Source: Tubiluchus corallicola (taxonomy: Eukaryota; Priapulida; Priapulimorpha; Priapulimorphida; Tubiluchidae). Taken from it: a stretch of 64,000 nt of DNA. The DNA is taken from positions 634,171-698,170 of the forward strand of contig JAQGDQ010000030.1 of assembly GCA_030141605.1 (NCBI GenBank). The letters run 5' to 3'. The notes beneath the pieces were generated by a model that saw only the letters and a list, made by a program, of their open reading frames with translations, searched no databases and was not told the origin of the DNA. Position numbers and translations under genes: made by a program. Of the stretch, positions 36,401 through 47,502 are shown one piece after another. Numbering within the stretch: the stretch's first letter is position 1; each line of letters begins with the position of its first letter.

Positions 36401-39400
36401 GACTGTACCATTGAAAGAACTCAAGCACCTGCAAATAAAAATAAATCAAGTTTGACTTGAATTTAATTTTAACCATCGATTGAATAGAATAAAATAGGTG
36501 AAAGAATTTGCAAAACCCAATTTGCAGCTGTTTCTGGGCTTTAACTTATTGACAAATTAAAATGACAGTGACGTTGTTTTGAACTTTTGATAACAAACAA
36601 ATGGTTCCTTATTTTTAGGTAAAATAGTTATTCTTATGTAAAACGTTAGTACTTGAAATGTCGTAGGTTATTGGCATAAAATGATGAATTTAGGCTTGAA
36701 TCTACATATAACATTGCAAATTTAAAAAATAAATACATTAAAATAAACCAGTTATCATTTATCCCAGAGTGATGGCCAGGTAGAGACGTTTGAAATTATG
36801 ACATCTAGAATTCAAAAGTCGCAAGTCAAAAAAGGGCTTTGAGTGAACATTTTGGAATTGACTCCGAGAACTAAAAATTGCACAAAATAATAAGAAAATA
36901 AACAGGAAAGCTCATCTAAACAAGTTTAATTCTTTATATTACCTGTTCGAGTTCCACTGATTGCTGCAGGTAGCCCAGGGCAGCTGAGATGTAAAGGAAA
37001 TACAGAAGTAGTAAAGCGCCCAGGCTAAAACTACAATATAGTAAGTGTTGCACAGAAAACACACCACTGTCGTGCCAATACCAATACCTGTAATAATATT
37101 CACACTCAGTCATGTTAAAATGGTAATAGTAATGTTAAAATCCAGAAATGAAGAAGAAAATATTTTTTCGTAGTTATTGTAGTTATTTAAGTGATGTAGT
37201 TATTTAACGACTACAGTTAAATCAATATGGGAACAGAAGCATTTTAACTATAGGGTTTAATCTGAAGCTAAACTCAAATACAAAAATTTCCGTCCGCGTG
37301 TGTTACGATTCTGGTAGCATTTTAAGATTTTATAGATATACACACTACAAGTATTTTGAATTAAACGTAATGACTGTTACACGGAAAGTAGAAATATTCT
37401 TGTATACTTTATGCAGACTTAATTTCAAAAGCATGAACCGTCATTTTAGTTTACATATTAGTCTTGAAAACAAACAGTGATTGTTTTCCAAATAATTTTA
37501 TTTTTATGATACACGCTTAGCTATATAGCTTAAAATTGAATTTTGAAAAAAGAATTAATCTTAAACAGTAAGTTTCAATTCAGATTTAATCTACCAACTG
37601 TTTTTTTGCTCATTTTTGTTTAGTCTCTGTGCCCCGAGGGCCTACTCTAGTCTCTGGGATTACGGCTATAACCTTAAATACTAAAATAATAGCGTAATGG
37701 TTAATCCGAAACTGACTCCATCCCTTTTATGCAGCTTCTTAATTTACCTTTAGTGTGTTATAAATCAGTAAGAAAACTACCTTTAAATACAGGGCATATG
37801 TTCCACACACCAATTCCACCTTGTTGCATGTATTGTCCTAAAGATATTTCGAGGAAAAATACAGGAATACTTCCTGTCACCATGCAGATGAAATACGGAA
37901 CAAGAAAGGCACCTGAAATCGGCAATAGGATAATTATACGCTATTACAGTCATATTGCGAAAAAATGAGTAGACCATTTAACTTACATTTTCCAACTATT
38001 CAACGCATTACGTCAATTGGCTAATAAACAATGCATAAAGTAGGGTAAATACGAAGTAGATGATAGCGTATGTATATATCACTCGCACATTCAGAATGCT
38101 AGAAGGATTCAGTAATAAAAGTCTCATAAGTGCCTCGCGTAATTAGTAAAATCAACTTTAAAGTCGCGATCATTTCATGCTTAAGCGCATTCATTTTGAA
38201 TGGTCATTCTTCGACAAATGACGTCGCTACGATGTTTATGCGTCAAACGCAAGCTGTCGTTGGTCGCGTTCAAATCGTGAAAGTGTTCCTTTAACCAGTT
38301 TTTATAGGGTACATGCCATTTTGGCACGGGACATTTGGGCGGAGGATACTTGGGCACTGGACGCTTGACAACTAGGACATCTTTGGCCCTTTTTCTAGTT
38401 CCTTGAACAAGATATGTGGCGAAACTGCAATGCTCTTGGTATTTGGCAACGTAAACATGGCATTTGCGTCAGTACCCTCTATAGTTATAGCATATTTCTG
38501 ACGAATTTTGGGACAGGTGTTTTATTACATGTATACAGTGATCTGCCAAGCTGTCACTTGGTGGTTAGTCTATTAACATAAATATTTTATTTAGCATTAC
38601 AGGTTTTAGTGTGGTAAGTGCATTCAGCTAATTAATCTGCTAATTAATTAATTATTGTTTAATTTAATCCAGAGCAAGAAGGTTGATTTATGAAACATTA
38701 AAATTAGGAGAGTGGAAAACTACCAAGGCTGTGGAAAAGACCAGTGTTTCTCAAGTGTATGTACACTGCCACAAGCAGAGCGGGGACGTAGCCAGGTTCT
38801 AAAGCTAGGGAGAGCAAGCGCATAAAAAAGACATCGTGACGCATGAAGCAATTATATGTTTGTCTATGCCACAACAGACAGTGTGAGCATGTGACAAGAA
38901 TATATTATAGTAACTAGATTTGAGGCAATTTGATCCTTGGTTCTACCTTGACAAATGAGTTGTGTAAATGCATGCTCATGTCCAAAACACGGGAGGCAGA
39001 TTGGTCAAACAAAGTAATAAGGCAGGTTGTTCAAAAGGCGACAATTTTGAAAAATGTGCTAAGGGGTGCGTTTGCTCCTCTTGCTCCCCTATTAGCTATG
39101 AAACTTAAAGAATTAGACGTGCTTAGAATGACGCGAATATACTACTAATTTTTCAAAATCTTTTGCTTCTATTTTTGGACTACATACAATTTGAAAAACA
39201 GCAATTATTTTTAATGTCAGTTTGTGCTTACAAATTCAGCTTCGGTTAGATCAAGGCGCTTTCAGCTTCTTTCTATAAACAAATATACACAATTACACAT
39301 ATATAGAAAGTGAGTGGAGTTGATTAGTGTCACATTTTGTCTGGTTCCATTATTGTAATCGTTTTATCTGCAGGAAAGCGATTCTAGTTTCACCGAGACA

Positions 39401-42400
39401 CATGCGCTTTGCTCACAAAGAAGCGTTCCCAACCCGACTACATAGACTAAGGAAGCTCTGCCGTTATGAGCACTGCGTAGATAACTTTTAATATCCTGTC
39501 GCCGTTTTATCACTGACGTAATCAATTAGTCGTAGGCAACTCAGGACCACAGCCACAGCTTCTAAATCCTCTGCATTTTCTTTATGCGATTTTTGGATGA
39601 CTCTTGGCCCAGGATAACAGGTACATTTAATTTCATCTGCAAAGGACTATGCTTTGGCTGAGATGAGATGAGTTTTGAATTTTGCACGAGTTTAGGCCTT
39701 TAGCGTGCCACATACATCGAACTGTGACGTGCTATCGGTCAACAAAATAGAAAACTATTTGTAATTTTAATTGAAACACACACGTTCGTTTAGTCGAAGG
39801 CTGAAAGCTGTCGTTGATTTCAACATTCTGTTGGCTTTGGAACACGTCAAAAACTTTACAATTTGGCAAACGGTTGCTATTATCACTTCGTTGAGCATTT
39901 ATGTGCATTCACATTCTCTGTAGCTCAGAGGCTCACCTTAGGTGCATGGCTCTGATAATAAGCTAAATTTTAGTCTCGCCCAACCATCCATCTCATCGCC
40001 TGCCGTACTGAGTGCTGGATGTCGTTTTATAGCGTGCCAAATTACTAATTCGTGGCCGCCAATTATTCGGTGCGCATGGCGTGTTAAAGCTAAACTGAAC
40101 CTAATCTTAAATTGTAGGTTAAAACAATCCGCTCTTTAAAATATTGAAAGGAAACATACCATTTTTTCAAAAATGGCTTATGTGAAAGCATTATTACCAT
40201 ACAAACACAATTTCACGTTTGCGCCAATAGTTTCTTCGCTGTTACATGCATTTCGCTATTCGCTAGTTAGACGGGCACTAGCGCCTGCATTTCGGAAAGG
40301 TACCGCACAAAAAAACAGGTGCTGTGCATCTCAATTAAGATCGGTTAGTTTGTGATGAATTACGCACATTCGACAGCTCATGCGTGAGTACAACGGAAAA
40401 TTTGAAATTTGGATTTTTATCTTAAAACTTGCCTAGTTTTAGTACAGTACACTGAATATCTTACAGTAGCACTGCACTTCAATTTTCGCTCTCCTAAACT
40501 CGTGCAACACGCTCATGGAATACTTTTGCTGTTGAAAATTATGTTAGTTTGTGGTGTCATCAATAGTTGGGCTCGCCCGCTGTTAATTAAGCTTTTAATT
40601 TGTTATTTAATTATGAGAAATGCTTTTGCAGTATTAAGTGTGTTAAAATGTGTACTTTTCATTCATCGAACTTGAAAATGGGTAGTATGTGGAAAATCAT
40701 CACTCCGGCCTTTAATGAAAAGGCCGTTTCTTGGCTTATAGCACACGTCACGATAAACATTAGCTCACAACCTTGTTAATTCACTGAATGTTTTTAGATA
40801 TTAGACGATTTTTTTTTGAAAACAATTAAATTATTGAAATGATAGTGCGGCCTATGAAGAGCTGATAGTATCTGGATGAGCGATGGTGTAGTAGTAGCTA
40901 CCTTGCTTGATAGTGAAGCTAAGAAAGATTAAAGAGGAGGTTAATTGAAAAGAAAAACTATTTACAGAAATGATACACATATTAAAAGTAAATTGAAAAT
41001 TCATTTCAGAGAACACAGTTTTCTTGTGTTGTTGATGATGGTATGTTATATCTAGTTGACAGTTGGATATTTGTTCACATCTAGTATGGATAGCTATTGG
41101 TATGGAGGTAACCTCGAGCACAGGACACACAGAGGAGGACGCTACTTAAACGCACACCAACTAGTCTGCTTAGATTTGAATAAGCGTGTTTGAATTAACA
41201 AATTTAGAGTTTATTATTTAACTAGGACCTCGCGTTGCTGTTTAAGTTGTTGCGATTAGTTTATTTACTGGACCTTATGTGAAAGCTCGTCGTGTTAATA
41301 CGTAATACTCATGTGTATATTAATCAATTTTTCTCTTAACTGATTTGAGGGTATCCATTTACCATTTGCTGTCTCTACAGCCGCAGTGCTCTTGGGATAT
41401 TAAGCTGAACGTTTTATCCTACCAAAACCATCATATATCAACAACTAATAAAACAAAATACAACCAATGATAGCAAAACAAAATATAAAATAGTAACGGT
41501 TATAGCAAACCTAGTCGTGGATGTTGCAAAGGCTCTATAAGGTGTAGAGTAGCGTTAACAGTCCAGTAATTATCGAGTCGATTTTTGAAATTATTTATGG
41601 TCTGAGCCGAAATCACTTCTGCTGGTAATGTGTTCAAGGCATTTACTACGCGATTTCCAATAAGCGAACTTTCTGTGCTTTTGACTAACTTAAAACCATA
41701 GTCCCAATGGGCATTAAACAGATGCTTAATACAATCCGTGACATAGGTACAGATCGACCAATATCTCCCAGTATATAGTTTGTTTTTGCAACTTGCTGTT
41801 CATTATGGGCTAAAAACTCTAATTGATTGTCGACTAAGACCCCTAAATCGTTTTCTTCTGTAAGATATTGAACTACCATCGATCCGGTAATCATAAGCTG
41901 GACTGCACAAACCGAGACGAAGGGTCTTACATTTACTAGAATTGAATTGAACTGAGTTGCCCCAGTTTGCACCAAGTATTTAAATGGTTGATGTCTTCCG
42001 GCAGCGCCTGGTGGTCATTATAGTTTATAATTTGGCGAAGTACTTTCGTATCGTCAGCAAAGAGCCCGCAGACAGACGAAATGCTATCAGGCAAATCATT
42101 AATGAAACAGACAAACAAAACTAGAGCTAGGACGCTGCCCTGTGGAATTCCACTGATGACTGGCTATTACTCAAATGCGACTACATCCACCATAACTCTC
42201 TGCACTTGACCTCGCAAGAAATTGTCTATCCACAATAGGAAATTCCCTCGGTTTCCTAGACCATGAAGTTTCTTGGATAGACGAGTATGTGGCATAATAT
42301 CAAAATCCAAAAATATTACGTCAGCTGGAATATCCTTTTGTAGGGATGCAGTCCAGTGATCGAGTGCTCTTAAGAGATTAGTTAAACACGAGTGACCTCT

Positions 42401-45400
42401 TGTTAATTAAGATGACACACGAGTGACCAAGCACCTTAGATGTCGAATTTTAAATTCTGTCAATAATGTTTAATTCCATGCTGTGCTTCATTTACTCTGA
42501 TTTTTCTAAATGCTCAGACATTTTTGCACACTGGAATGAATTTTCCATTTGCTTTTAATGTGCGTATCATTTCAGTAAACAATTTTTTCTTTTTAATTAA
42601 CCCCCTCTTTAATATTTCTTAACTTGTAAATCGTGTTTTTACCTATGCAACTAATTTTACTTGTATCTGTACGTCTTATATCTTTAATTTTATCTGTATG
42701 TATTTTATGGCTATAACTATGTATGTGTACGAGCTGAAGAAAAAGAATAAATAAATAAATAATCCACGATGGTGGCCCGACAGTAAATTATTACGTTTAA
42801 GACGTTCCATTGTTGCATGTCGGACAGTTTCCTCCAGTAGCTCACACTAGTTATCTTGGTGACCCTATAGTTGCCAACATCACTTAGGTCCTTTCCTGAA
42901 AGTCGGTGTGATGTTTGCTTGCTTCCACGCGCGAGATACAACACCTGAACACAATGATAAATTGAAAATTGGACCTTAAGTTCGGTATATCACCTGTGTT
43001 ATCTCTTTCAATACTCAGGAACACATATCGTACTCGATTCGATTTGTTAGGATTAAGAGCCAGTAATTCATCGAGGACCCAATCTTCTTGTACAGCCGGA
43101 CAATCTACCGTCGAGACTAGACCGCATGGTTTCGGATCCTTCATCCATGAGGTACATTCACGAGCAAGAACTGTCAGCTTTAGAAGTGACAGATGGGCCA
43201 GTTACAGCATCTTTTAGCTCAACAACAGTGTCATTTGTTAGTTTTAGAGTTTGCATACAAGAAAATGCTTCGGGTTTGTCTTAACTTCAGAAGGCAGCTC
43301 ATCTCAAATTCCTAATAGCGTTCCTTGAAGCGATTTGGCCTCATTACGAACTGGAGCATATTCAACATAGTGCTGCCCTTCTCTAACAGCATCGTATTTT
43401 TGATAAGCTATGTGTTTGGCCCTAACTTTAGTAAGATTGTAGTTATTCAGCCATTTCGATTTACGTGGGTGATTTTTATCGCCCACCACTTTCACGGGAA
43501 TGCGTTTCCGCTGAATTTGATCACACTCATTTACGAAAGATTCTGAGGCTGGATCTACTGTTGTGTTCCTAAGCAGCAATCTCCAATCAACAGCACTTAA
43601 ATCGATTTTCGTTCCGTCAAAGTCTGTTTTAGCAAAATTAGGCTGCCGACGTATTGTGTATTAAAGGTTCAACCTGGTAAATAAAATCAAAAGAAAGTAC
43701 GTGATGTCAATAGGATTCAAATAATTGATATCGTCAACTAGATATACTATTAGTAAGGCTAGGCTTACTCCATATGCGCATACACACTCACGCGCCGAAG
43801 AATTCTCTGACTTCCCAGTGATCTGCTGACCCGTAAATGGCTAGAGAAACAAAAATAGTTGCACAAAATAGTAAGCGTCTGGTCTGGGTAGCAAGTGTCA
43901 AAGTAGATCCGCGTGATGTCAGGCTCAATTTTAAACAGACCCAGCAGCGAAGACCGATGAAGCCAAAGCCAGAAAAATAGATGTTTAATTTTTGGGTTCA
44001 TAAGAAATTTTTTACGCATACCTTAATGCTTCTTTAAGACAATGATGGTAAAATTGGAATATAGCTAACTGACAAGGACCAAGATGAGATAGGCCTACTG
44101 AATCAGTTGTTATGTCTCAGCCACGTTTGAATGGTACTACATCCTTAGCGAGAGAACTAAGCTGGGCCAGTAGGACAAAAAAGTTCTTATGAAGCCGTTT
44201 AGAAGCAAACTCCTAGTGGTCATCCATCCATTTAATAACCAAACCTCGTATTACTAAAACAAAATTGTGACGGTTTTAGTAATGCGAAGTTTGGTTATTA
44301 AATGGATGTGTGACCACTAGAAGCATTGCTTCTGAACGGTTTCAAAAGATAAAGTTGCGATGGTTTCTTTTGTCGTTGTTGTCTTGTCATTTTATTATTG
44401 TTTATTGGTTTATTTGGATTCTTCTTGCTGCTGTTGGTGTTGCTGTTGTCAGTAGTCAACAAATCGTGGAATGATTTTAGAATTCTACAACCCTTTTCAC
44501 ATTCTCAGATTTGGTTACAAACTTTTAGATTTGCCTTAGGCATATTATTATGTGAATTCTATAAGTTCTGTAAAAACTTGTTTTATCAAATCAATATTGC
44601 TTTATGCAGTTCCGCAAGTAAATATATTCAGTCTTTATTATATTTAATCTTATATTTAGTCTTGTTCAATGGACTTAACTGTCTGAAATAGAATAAATAA
44701 TAAATTAACAATACTATATTACGATATCATTATAACATTAATGTATTACGTTTAGCTGCAACGTTCAGACTACGCTCTTAGAATTTTAGTTTATGTAACT
44801 TAGTCATGTAATTTATGTATATGTTCCTCTCATTTAAATAACAAAAAATAGGTTGTTTTGTTGTATATGAATAAAAAAAACATGTTTTGTGCAAACATGC
44901 TGCGAATAACTAAATCTGTCAGTTATTTGCGAGCAGGCTCACTAAAATAAATGCGTATTAGTTATATAACTGGTTTGTGTTGATGAGGTGTACATAAAAA
45001 AGTAGTAAACCGCTTGTCATGGCTAAATACCAACATTCTCTTATCATTTGTTACGTTCCCACATTATAAGGGCAACTAGCTTTTAACAATCATCAAATAG
45101 AATAACAGTAAAACGGTGTTCAAAACGATAAATTTGTCAGGGTAAATTTACTTCCTGTACGCCCTAGGATCTGTATACGTGACAGTTTTTGCTTTCCGGC
45201 TCCTTCCGGTGACCTCATTCTGAACTGAAGACATGAGATCGAGGGAAGCCGACTTAACCTTCAAAAGTCACTGAAATAGCATAATTATAAACGCCTATCC
45301 AATCGTGCGAATGTATACTGGCTTCATTAATAATCAATTAATTAAAATTCTGAAGAAATCAAGACAAAAATTATTGCAACTATACAACACAATGCCAACT

Positions 45401-45678
45401 TCAAAAGCATCTTTATCCATGTCTTATTTACTGAGTACTTGTTTAAAGATACACCTTTAAAAGTAAATAAAATTGATAGTAAAGATAAACGTACCGCCTC
45501 CATTTTTGTAGCATAAGTAAGGAAATCTCCATACATTTCCCAAGCCTACAGCAAACCCAATGCACGACATGAGAAAATCCAGCTTTCCAGTCCACAAATC
45601 CCTTTCTTCAACTTTTTCTGAAAGCTTCCTATTTTCAGGAACGTGTACACTTTCATCATCATTCTTTATCGTTGCCAT
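29954..45678 (-). CDS. SLC6: SLC6-family Na+/Cl- coupled transporter, copy B (14 exons, 598 aa)
   Basis: This is the upstream partner of copy A in a head-to-tail pair, with the same exon lengths and phases from exon 2 to exon 14 and an open 598-residue frame. All family marks listed for copy A are present, including the TM3 CNTYY cysteine, the loop-2 cysteine pair and GLDSQF. ATG 45,678 (MATIKND) is preferred over an in-frame ATG at 45,714, which would add a hydrophobic 12-residue leader absent from copy A. Differences cluster in the N-terminus, TM5 (RGVTLPGA, the family form), loop 5/TM11 and the tail. The usual EQG before loop 4 is EQD here (D340). Intron 1 (7.6 kb) holds a LINE and a hairpin; introns 7 and 9 (1.2 and 0.9 kb) hold nothing recognisable. 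The cassette exon of copy A is present but lacks a donor. Confidence 0.93.
30437..30494. repeat. GA/GGA microsatellite in copy B intron 13
   Basis: Interrupted GA units pass into eight or so GGA units at the site of the pure (GA)n of copy A. Confidence 0.95.
30510..30680 (-). CDS. Copy B exon 13: TM11-TM12
   Basis: 171 bp. It begins [13 protein letters not shown] and has GLMSMIQ where copy A has GLVSMIQ. Confidence 0.92.
30978..31078 (-). CDS. Copy B exon 12: loop 5 and TM11 start
   Basis: 101 bp. It ends [11 protein letters not shown] against [11 protein letters not shown] in copy A. Its 297-bp downstream intron is the form without the foldback insertion. Confidence 0.92.
31540..31642 (-). 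CDS. Copy B exon 11: TM10
   Basis: 103 bp with the same translation as copy A as far as I read it. Confidence 0.93.
32072..32209 (-). CDS. Copy B exon 10: TM9
   Basis: 138 bp, nearly identical to copy A (FVGVEGF to GLSMVTN). Donor GTAAGC. Confidence 0.93.
33130..33242 (-). CDS. Copy B exon 9: TM8
   Basis: 113 bp. KAITQMP replaces KALTQMP; it ends GLDSQ before donor GTAAGT. Confidence 0.93.
33348..33472 (-). CDS. Copy B exon 8: TM7
   Basis: 125 bp. It encodes [16 protein letters not shown]; aspartate replaces the EQG glycine kept in copy A. Confidence 0.93.
34636..34739 (-). CDS. Copy B exon 7: TM6
   Basis: 104 bp; the translation matches copy A as far as I read it. Donor GTAAGC. Confidence 0.92.
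35056..35190 (-). CDS. Copy B exon 6: TM5
   Basis: 135 bp. It encodes [20 protein letters not shown] and VTLPGAGKG, keeping the family proline that copy A lacks. Confidence 0.93.
35825..35957 (-). CDS. Copy B exon 5: TM4
   Basis: 133 bp, nearly unchanged from copy A ([12 protein letters not shown] for [12 protein letters not shown]). Confidence 0.93.
36171..36218 (-). pseudogene. Dead cassette exon in copy B intron 4
   Basis: The 48 bp and about 30 bp of upstream intron are identical to the copy A cassette exon (19,810-19,857). The donor is ATAAGA instead of GTAAGA, so normal GT-AG splicing cannot use it. No substitute GT lies close by. Confidence 0.65.
36339..36428 (-). CDS. Copy B exon 4: loop 2
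   Basis: 90 bp. It begins [14 protein letters not shown], so the cysteine and both sequons are kept, and ends PVEEFW. Donor GTAAGT. Confidence 0.9.
36943..37087 (-). CDS. Copy B exon 3: TM3
   Basis: 145 bp. It encodes [17 protein letters not shown] and [11 protein letters not shown]. Donor GTAATA as in copy A. Confidence 0.92.
37781..37912 (-). CDS. Copy B exon 2: TM2
   Basis: 132 bp. It differs from copy A at few residues ([14 protein letters not shown]). Acceptor TTTCAG, donor GTAGTT. Confidence 0.92.
38322..38395 (+). repeat. Array of ~15-bp units, copy B intron 1
   Basis: Successive units TTTTGGCACGGGACA, TTTGGGCGGAGGATA and CTTGGGCACTGGACG. They match the short array in copy A intron 1 and the arm units of the intron 12 foldback element. 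Confidence 0.55.
41430..43650 (-). mobile_element. Degraded CR1/L2-type LINE, copy B intron 1
   Basis: The minus strand gives, in order, a pre-RT linker ([13 protein letters not shown]-like, 43,300-43,640; [15 protein letters not shown]), [13 protein letters not shown] (about 43,060-43,110), WKQANITP and NNLLSGHH (42,770-42,930), SCLTNLL and [13 protein letters not shown] (42,220-42,390), INDLPDSI with the catalytic FADDTK (about 42,040-42,110), [12 protein letters not shown] (41,800-41,860) and [17 protein letters not shown] (41,590-41,670). Stops and frameshifts break every part; the 5' end with the endonuclease is missing. Copy A lacks it. Confidence 0.85.
42420..42768 (+). mobile_element. 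Nested LINE/SINE tail inside the CR1/L2 copy
   Basis: The RT reading of the host LINE stops at 42,768 and resumes near 42,390. The plus strand between ends GAAAAAGAATAAATAAATAAA, a typical 3' tail of a retroposed element. Both sides of the gap still encode adjacent RT segments. Confidence 0.55.
44179..44356. repeat. Long near-perfect hairpin in copy B intron 1
   Basis: The arm 44,179-44,262 is reverse-complementary at roughly 85-90 percent of positions to 44,271-44,356, with a loop of about 8 bp. Shared words are CCATTTAATAACCAAAC and CTAGTGGTCA. Matching DNA in copy A stops at the hairpin edge. It is either a palindromic MITE or a source of hairpin RNA from the intron. Confidence 0.8.
45495..45678 (-). 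CDS. Copy B exon 1: N-terminus and TM1
   Basis: It encodes residues 1-61 plus one base and ends GGAGGCG before donor GTACGT. TM1 is [13 protein letters not shown]; residues before it ([13 protein letters not shown]) match copy A loosely. Confidence 0.88.
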
Positions 45679-45837
45679 TATCTGAATAATAGTTTGAATA
45701 ACAACAACTAACATCAGTTTTGCTTTTAGGCTTTTTAGTTTCTGGTTAGTTTTAACAAGCTCGACACGAACTGTTGACCGAGAAACTCACGGCACTTATG
45801 ATACATTGCGAATTAGCGGAGCCTCGTGCTTTTTTTC

Positions 45838-46082
45838 AAAATGATGTTATCGTCGCTATTTTTCATTTAAATTGGTGGATCGAAAATTCAACTCTAGCAA
45901 TGAATGCAGAATTCGCCCTATAGTATAATACTATTAACTTTCACGTCGATCCAATTATTTTTTAAAACGAGGTTACCGCCGCCATTTTGAATTCGACATG
46001 GCGGAGGATCTAAACTTCGACTTCGTCAATCGATGCAGAATTCATTCTAGTATAGACATGTGAACTTCCATGACGATCCAAT
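45838..46082. repeat. Two ~120-bp tandem repeats upstream of copy B
   Basis: 45,838-45,957 and 45,963-46,082 share TGCAGAATTC, the CTATAGTATA/TCTAGTATAGA region and GACGATCCAAT/GTCGATCCAAT. The second unit contains a GCCGCCATTTTG word (YY1-like) that pairs with a nearby ATGGCGG. They lie 160-400 bp above the start codon, so a promoter role is possible. Confidence 0.6.
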
Positions 46083-46700
46083 GCGAATTTGCGAAGCCTT
46101 AAGCTTTTGACAGAGAATCATCTCCCAACAAGAACAACATTCAGATGAGTAGTGATATGGGTCGAGCGACTCGAGCCCCGACCAAAATCCGGCTGTAGTG
46201 TGGTTTTCCCGTAATACTTTGCTCTAGATGACGAGTCGCTCTTGTCGTAACAGCGCAGTTTCAGTGCAGTTGTAACTTAGTAACTACTACCCAATAATTT
46301 AATAAGTTTTCATGAAAAATCAATGCACGAAAAAACACACGCGCTTTTTGACATCGGAATACAGCCTGCTTAATTTGCTGAATGAGAAGCAGATACTAGA
46401 GGAGAGTAAATTATTCCCACATTTTTTCCCAATGGTCGCAAGTACACAGTTGGACCACAGTCAGAACGTAAGTTGATACTTTGCGGATGTGCAGTTCTGC
46501 TGCAAAAGCTTCAGCTTTCAAGTTCTGAAATACGGGTAACAGTAACGTACTAGCTATAATACTACTCGAGGCTAAGAGGTGATTAATAGTCTTGTTAGCT
46601 TGTTGGATATCAAAGTTTAAATTTCAAGGCACTATATTATATTATAATTCTAGAATAATTAATATTCTGACAAAAATACAGTTTTCCTTCGTAACAATTC

Positions 46701-47460
46701 CTATATATATATATATAGGTTTTACATGTCAAATGTACAGCTGCGTTAACTCAAATGTAGATTTAGGTAGTTCAAATATGTCTTGGTAACTCAAATGTAG
46801 ACTTATGTAGTTCAAATGTGTTAACAATGGTTTTCAAGAAATCTTAAGCGTTTTTGGTAAGTCAAATGTAGACACATGTCAAGTAAAATGTGACATTGGT
46901 ATCTCAAATGTGGATAGGTGGTAAAGTTTAAGGATGTTAAATTTAATCTCCTTTAATCTTAATTTAATAATTACTGTGGAAATAATAACTTTATAGGCCT
47001 ACTAATAGTTCACCAATATTCTGCAAACTTTACATACCATTGGAACTGTTAGAGAAAACAATACGTTCTTAAAATAGACAATGTTTCTTGAGAGAAACTA
47101 ATTCATTAATGCAGTGCTAATGCATTACTTAAAAAACTAATTAGTGATTCACTGTTCTTTGGGAAGGGATAAACAACACATTTTTCAAAGTTACGAAAGA
47201 GATGATAACTATCTTTGGTTTATCTTTTTGTAAATTTCACTTAAATGAGCTAATTACCTATTTATTCAAAGTAATGCATCTACATTTGATTTACCTAAGT
47301 CACATTTGAATTACCATAACACATTCGAAATTCCTATGTCTACATTTGACTTATCTAAGTCACATTTGACTTACCAAAACACAATTGAAATTCCTATGTC
47401 TACATTTGACTTACCTAAGTCACCTTTGAACTTTCCTGTGTCTACATTTGACGTGTAAAA

Positions 47461-47499
<39 letters not shown>
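46701..47499. mobile_element. Foldback-type element flanked by (TA)n
   Basis: Both ends read TATATAGGTTTTACRYGTCAA inward from a (TA)n run, in inverted orientation (about 46,711-46,736 and 47,440-47,465). Each arm continues as degenerate ~20-bp units close to TCAAATGTAGACTTAGGTAAG (46,730-46,925 and, inverted, 47,270-47,455). About 340 bp lie between the arms. No protein is encoded. Confidence 0.75.

Positions 47500-47502
<3 letters not shown>

Larger units (their letters stand above)
37913..45494 (-). other. Intron 1 of copy B
   Basis: 7.6 kb. It keeps blocks shared with copy A intron 1 and has gained a CR1/L2-type LINE (41,430-43,650) and a long hairpin (44,179-44,356). The unique part 38,800-41,400 shows no exon or family I recognise. 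Confidence 0.65.

Noticed and set aside
45679-45714. Alternative upstream ATG in copy B
   Set aside because: It adds a hydrophobic 12-residue leader with no counterpart in copy A; not excluded, but less likely.
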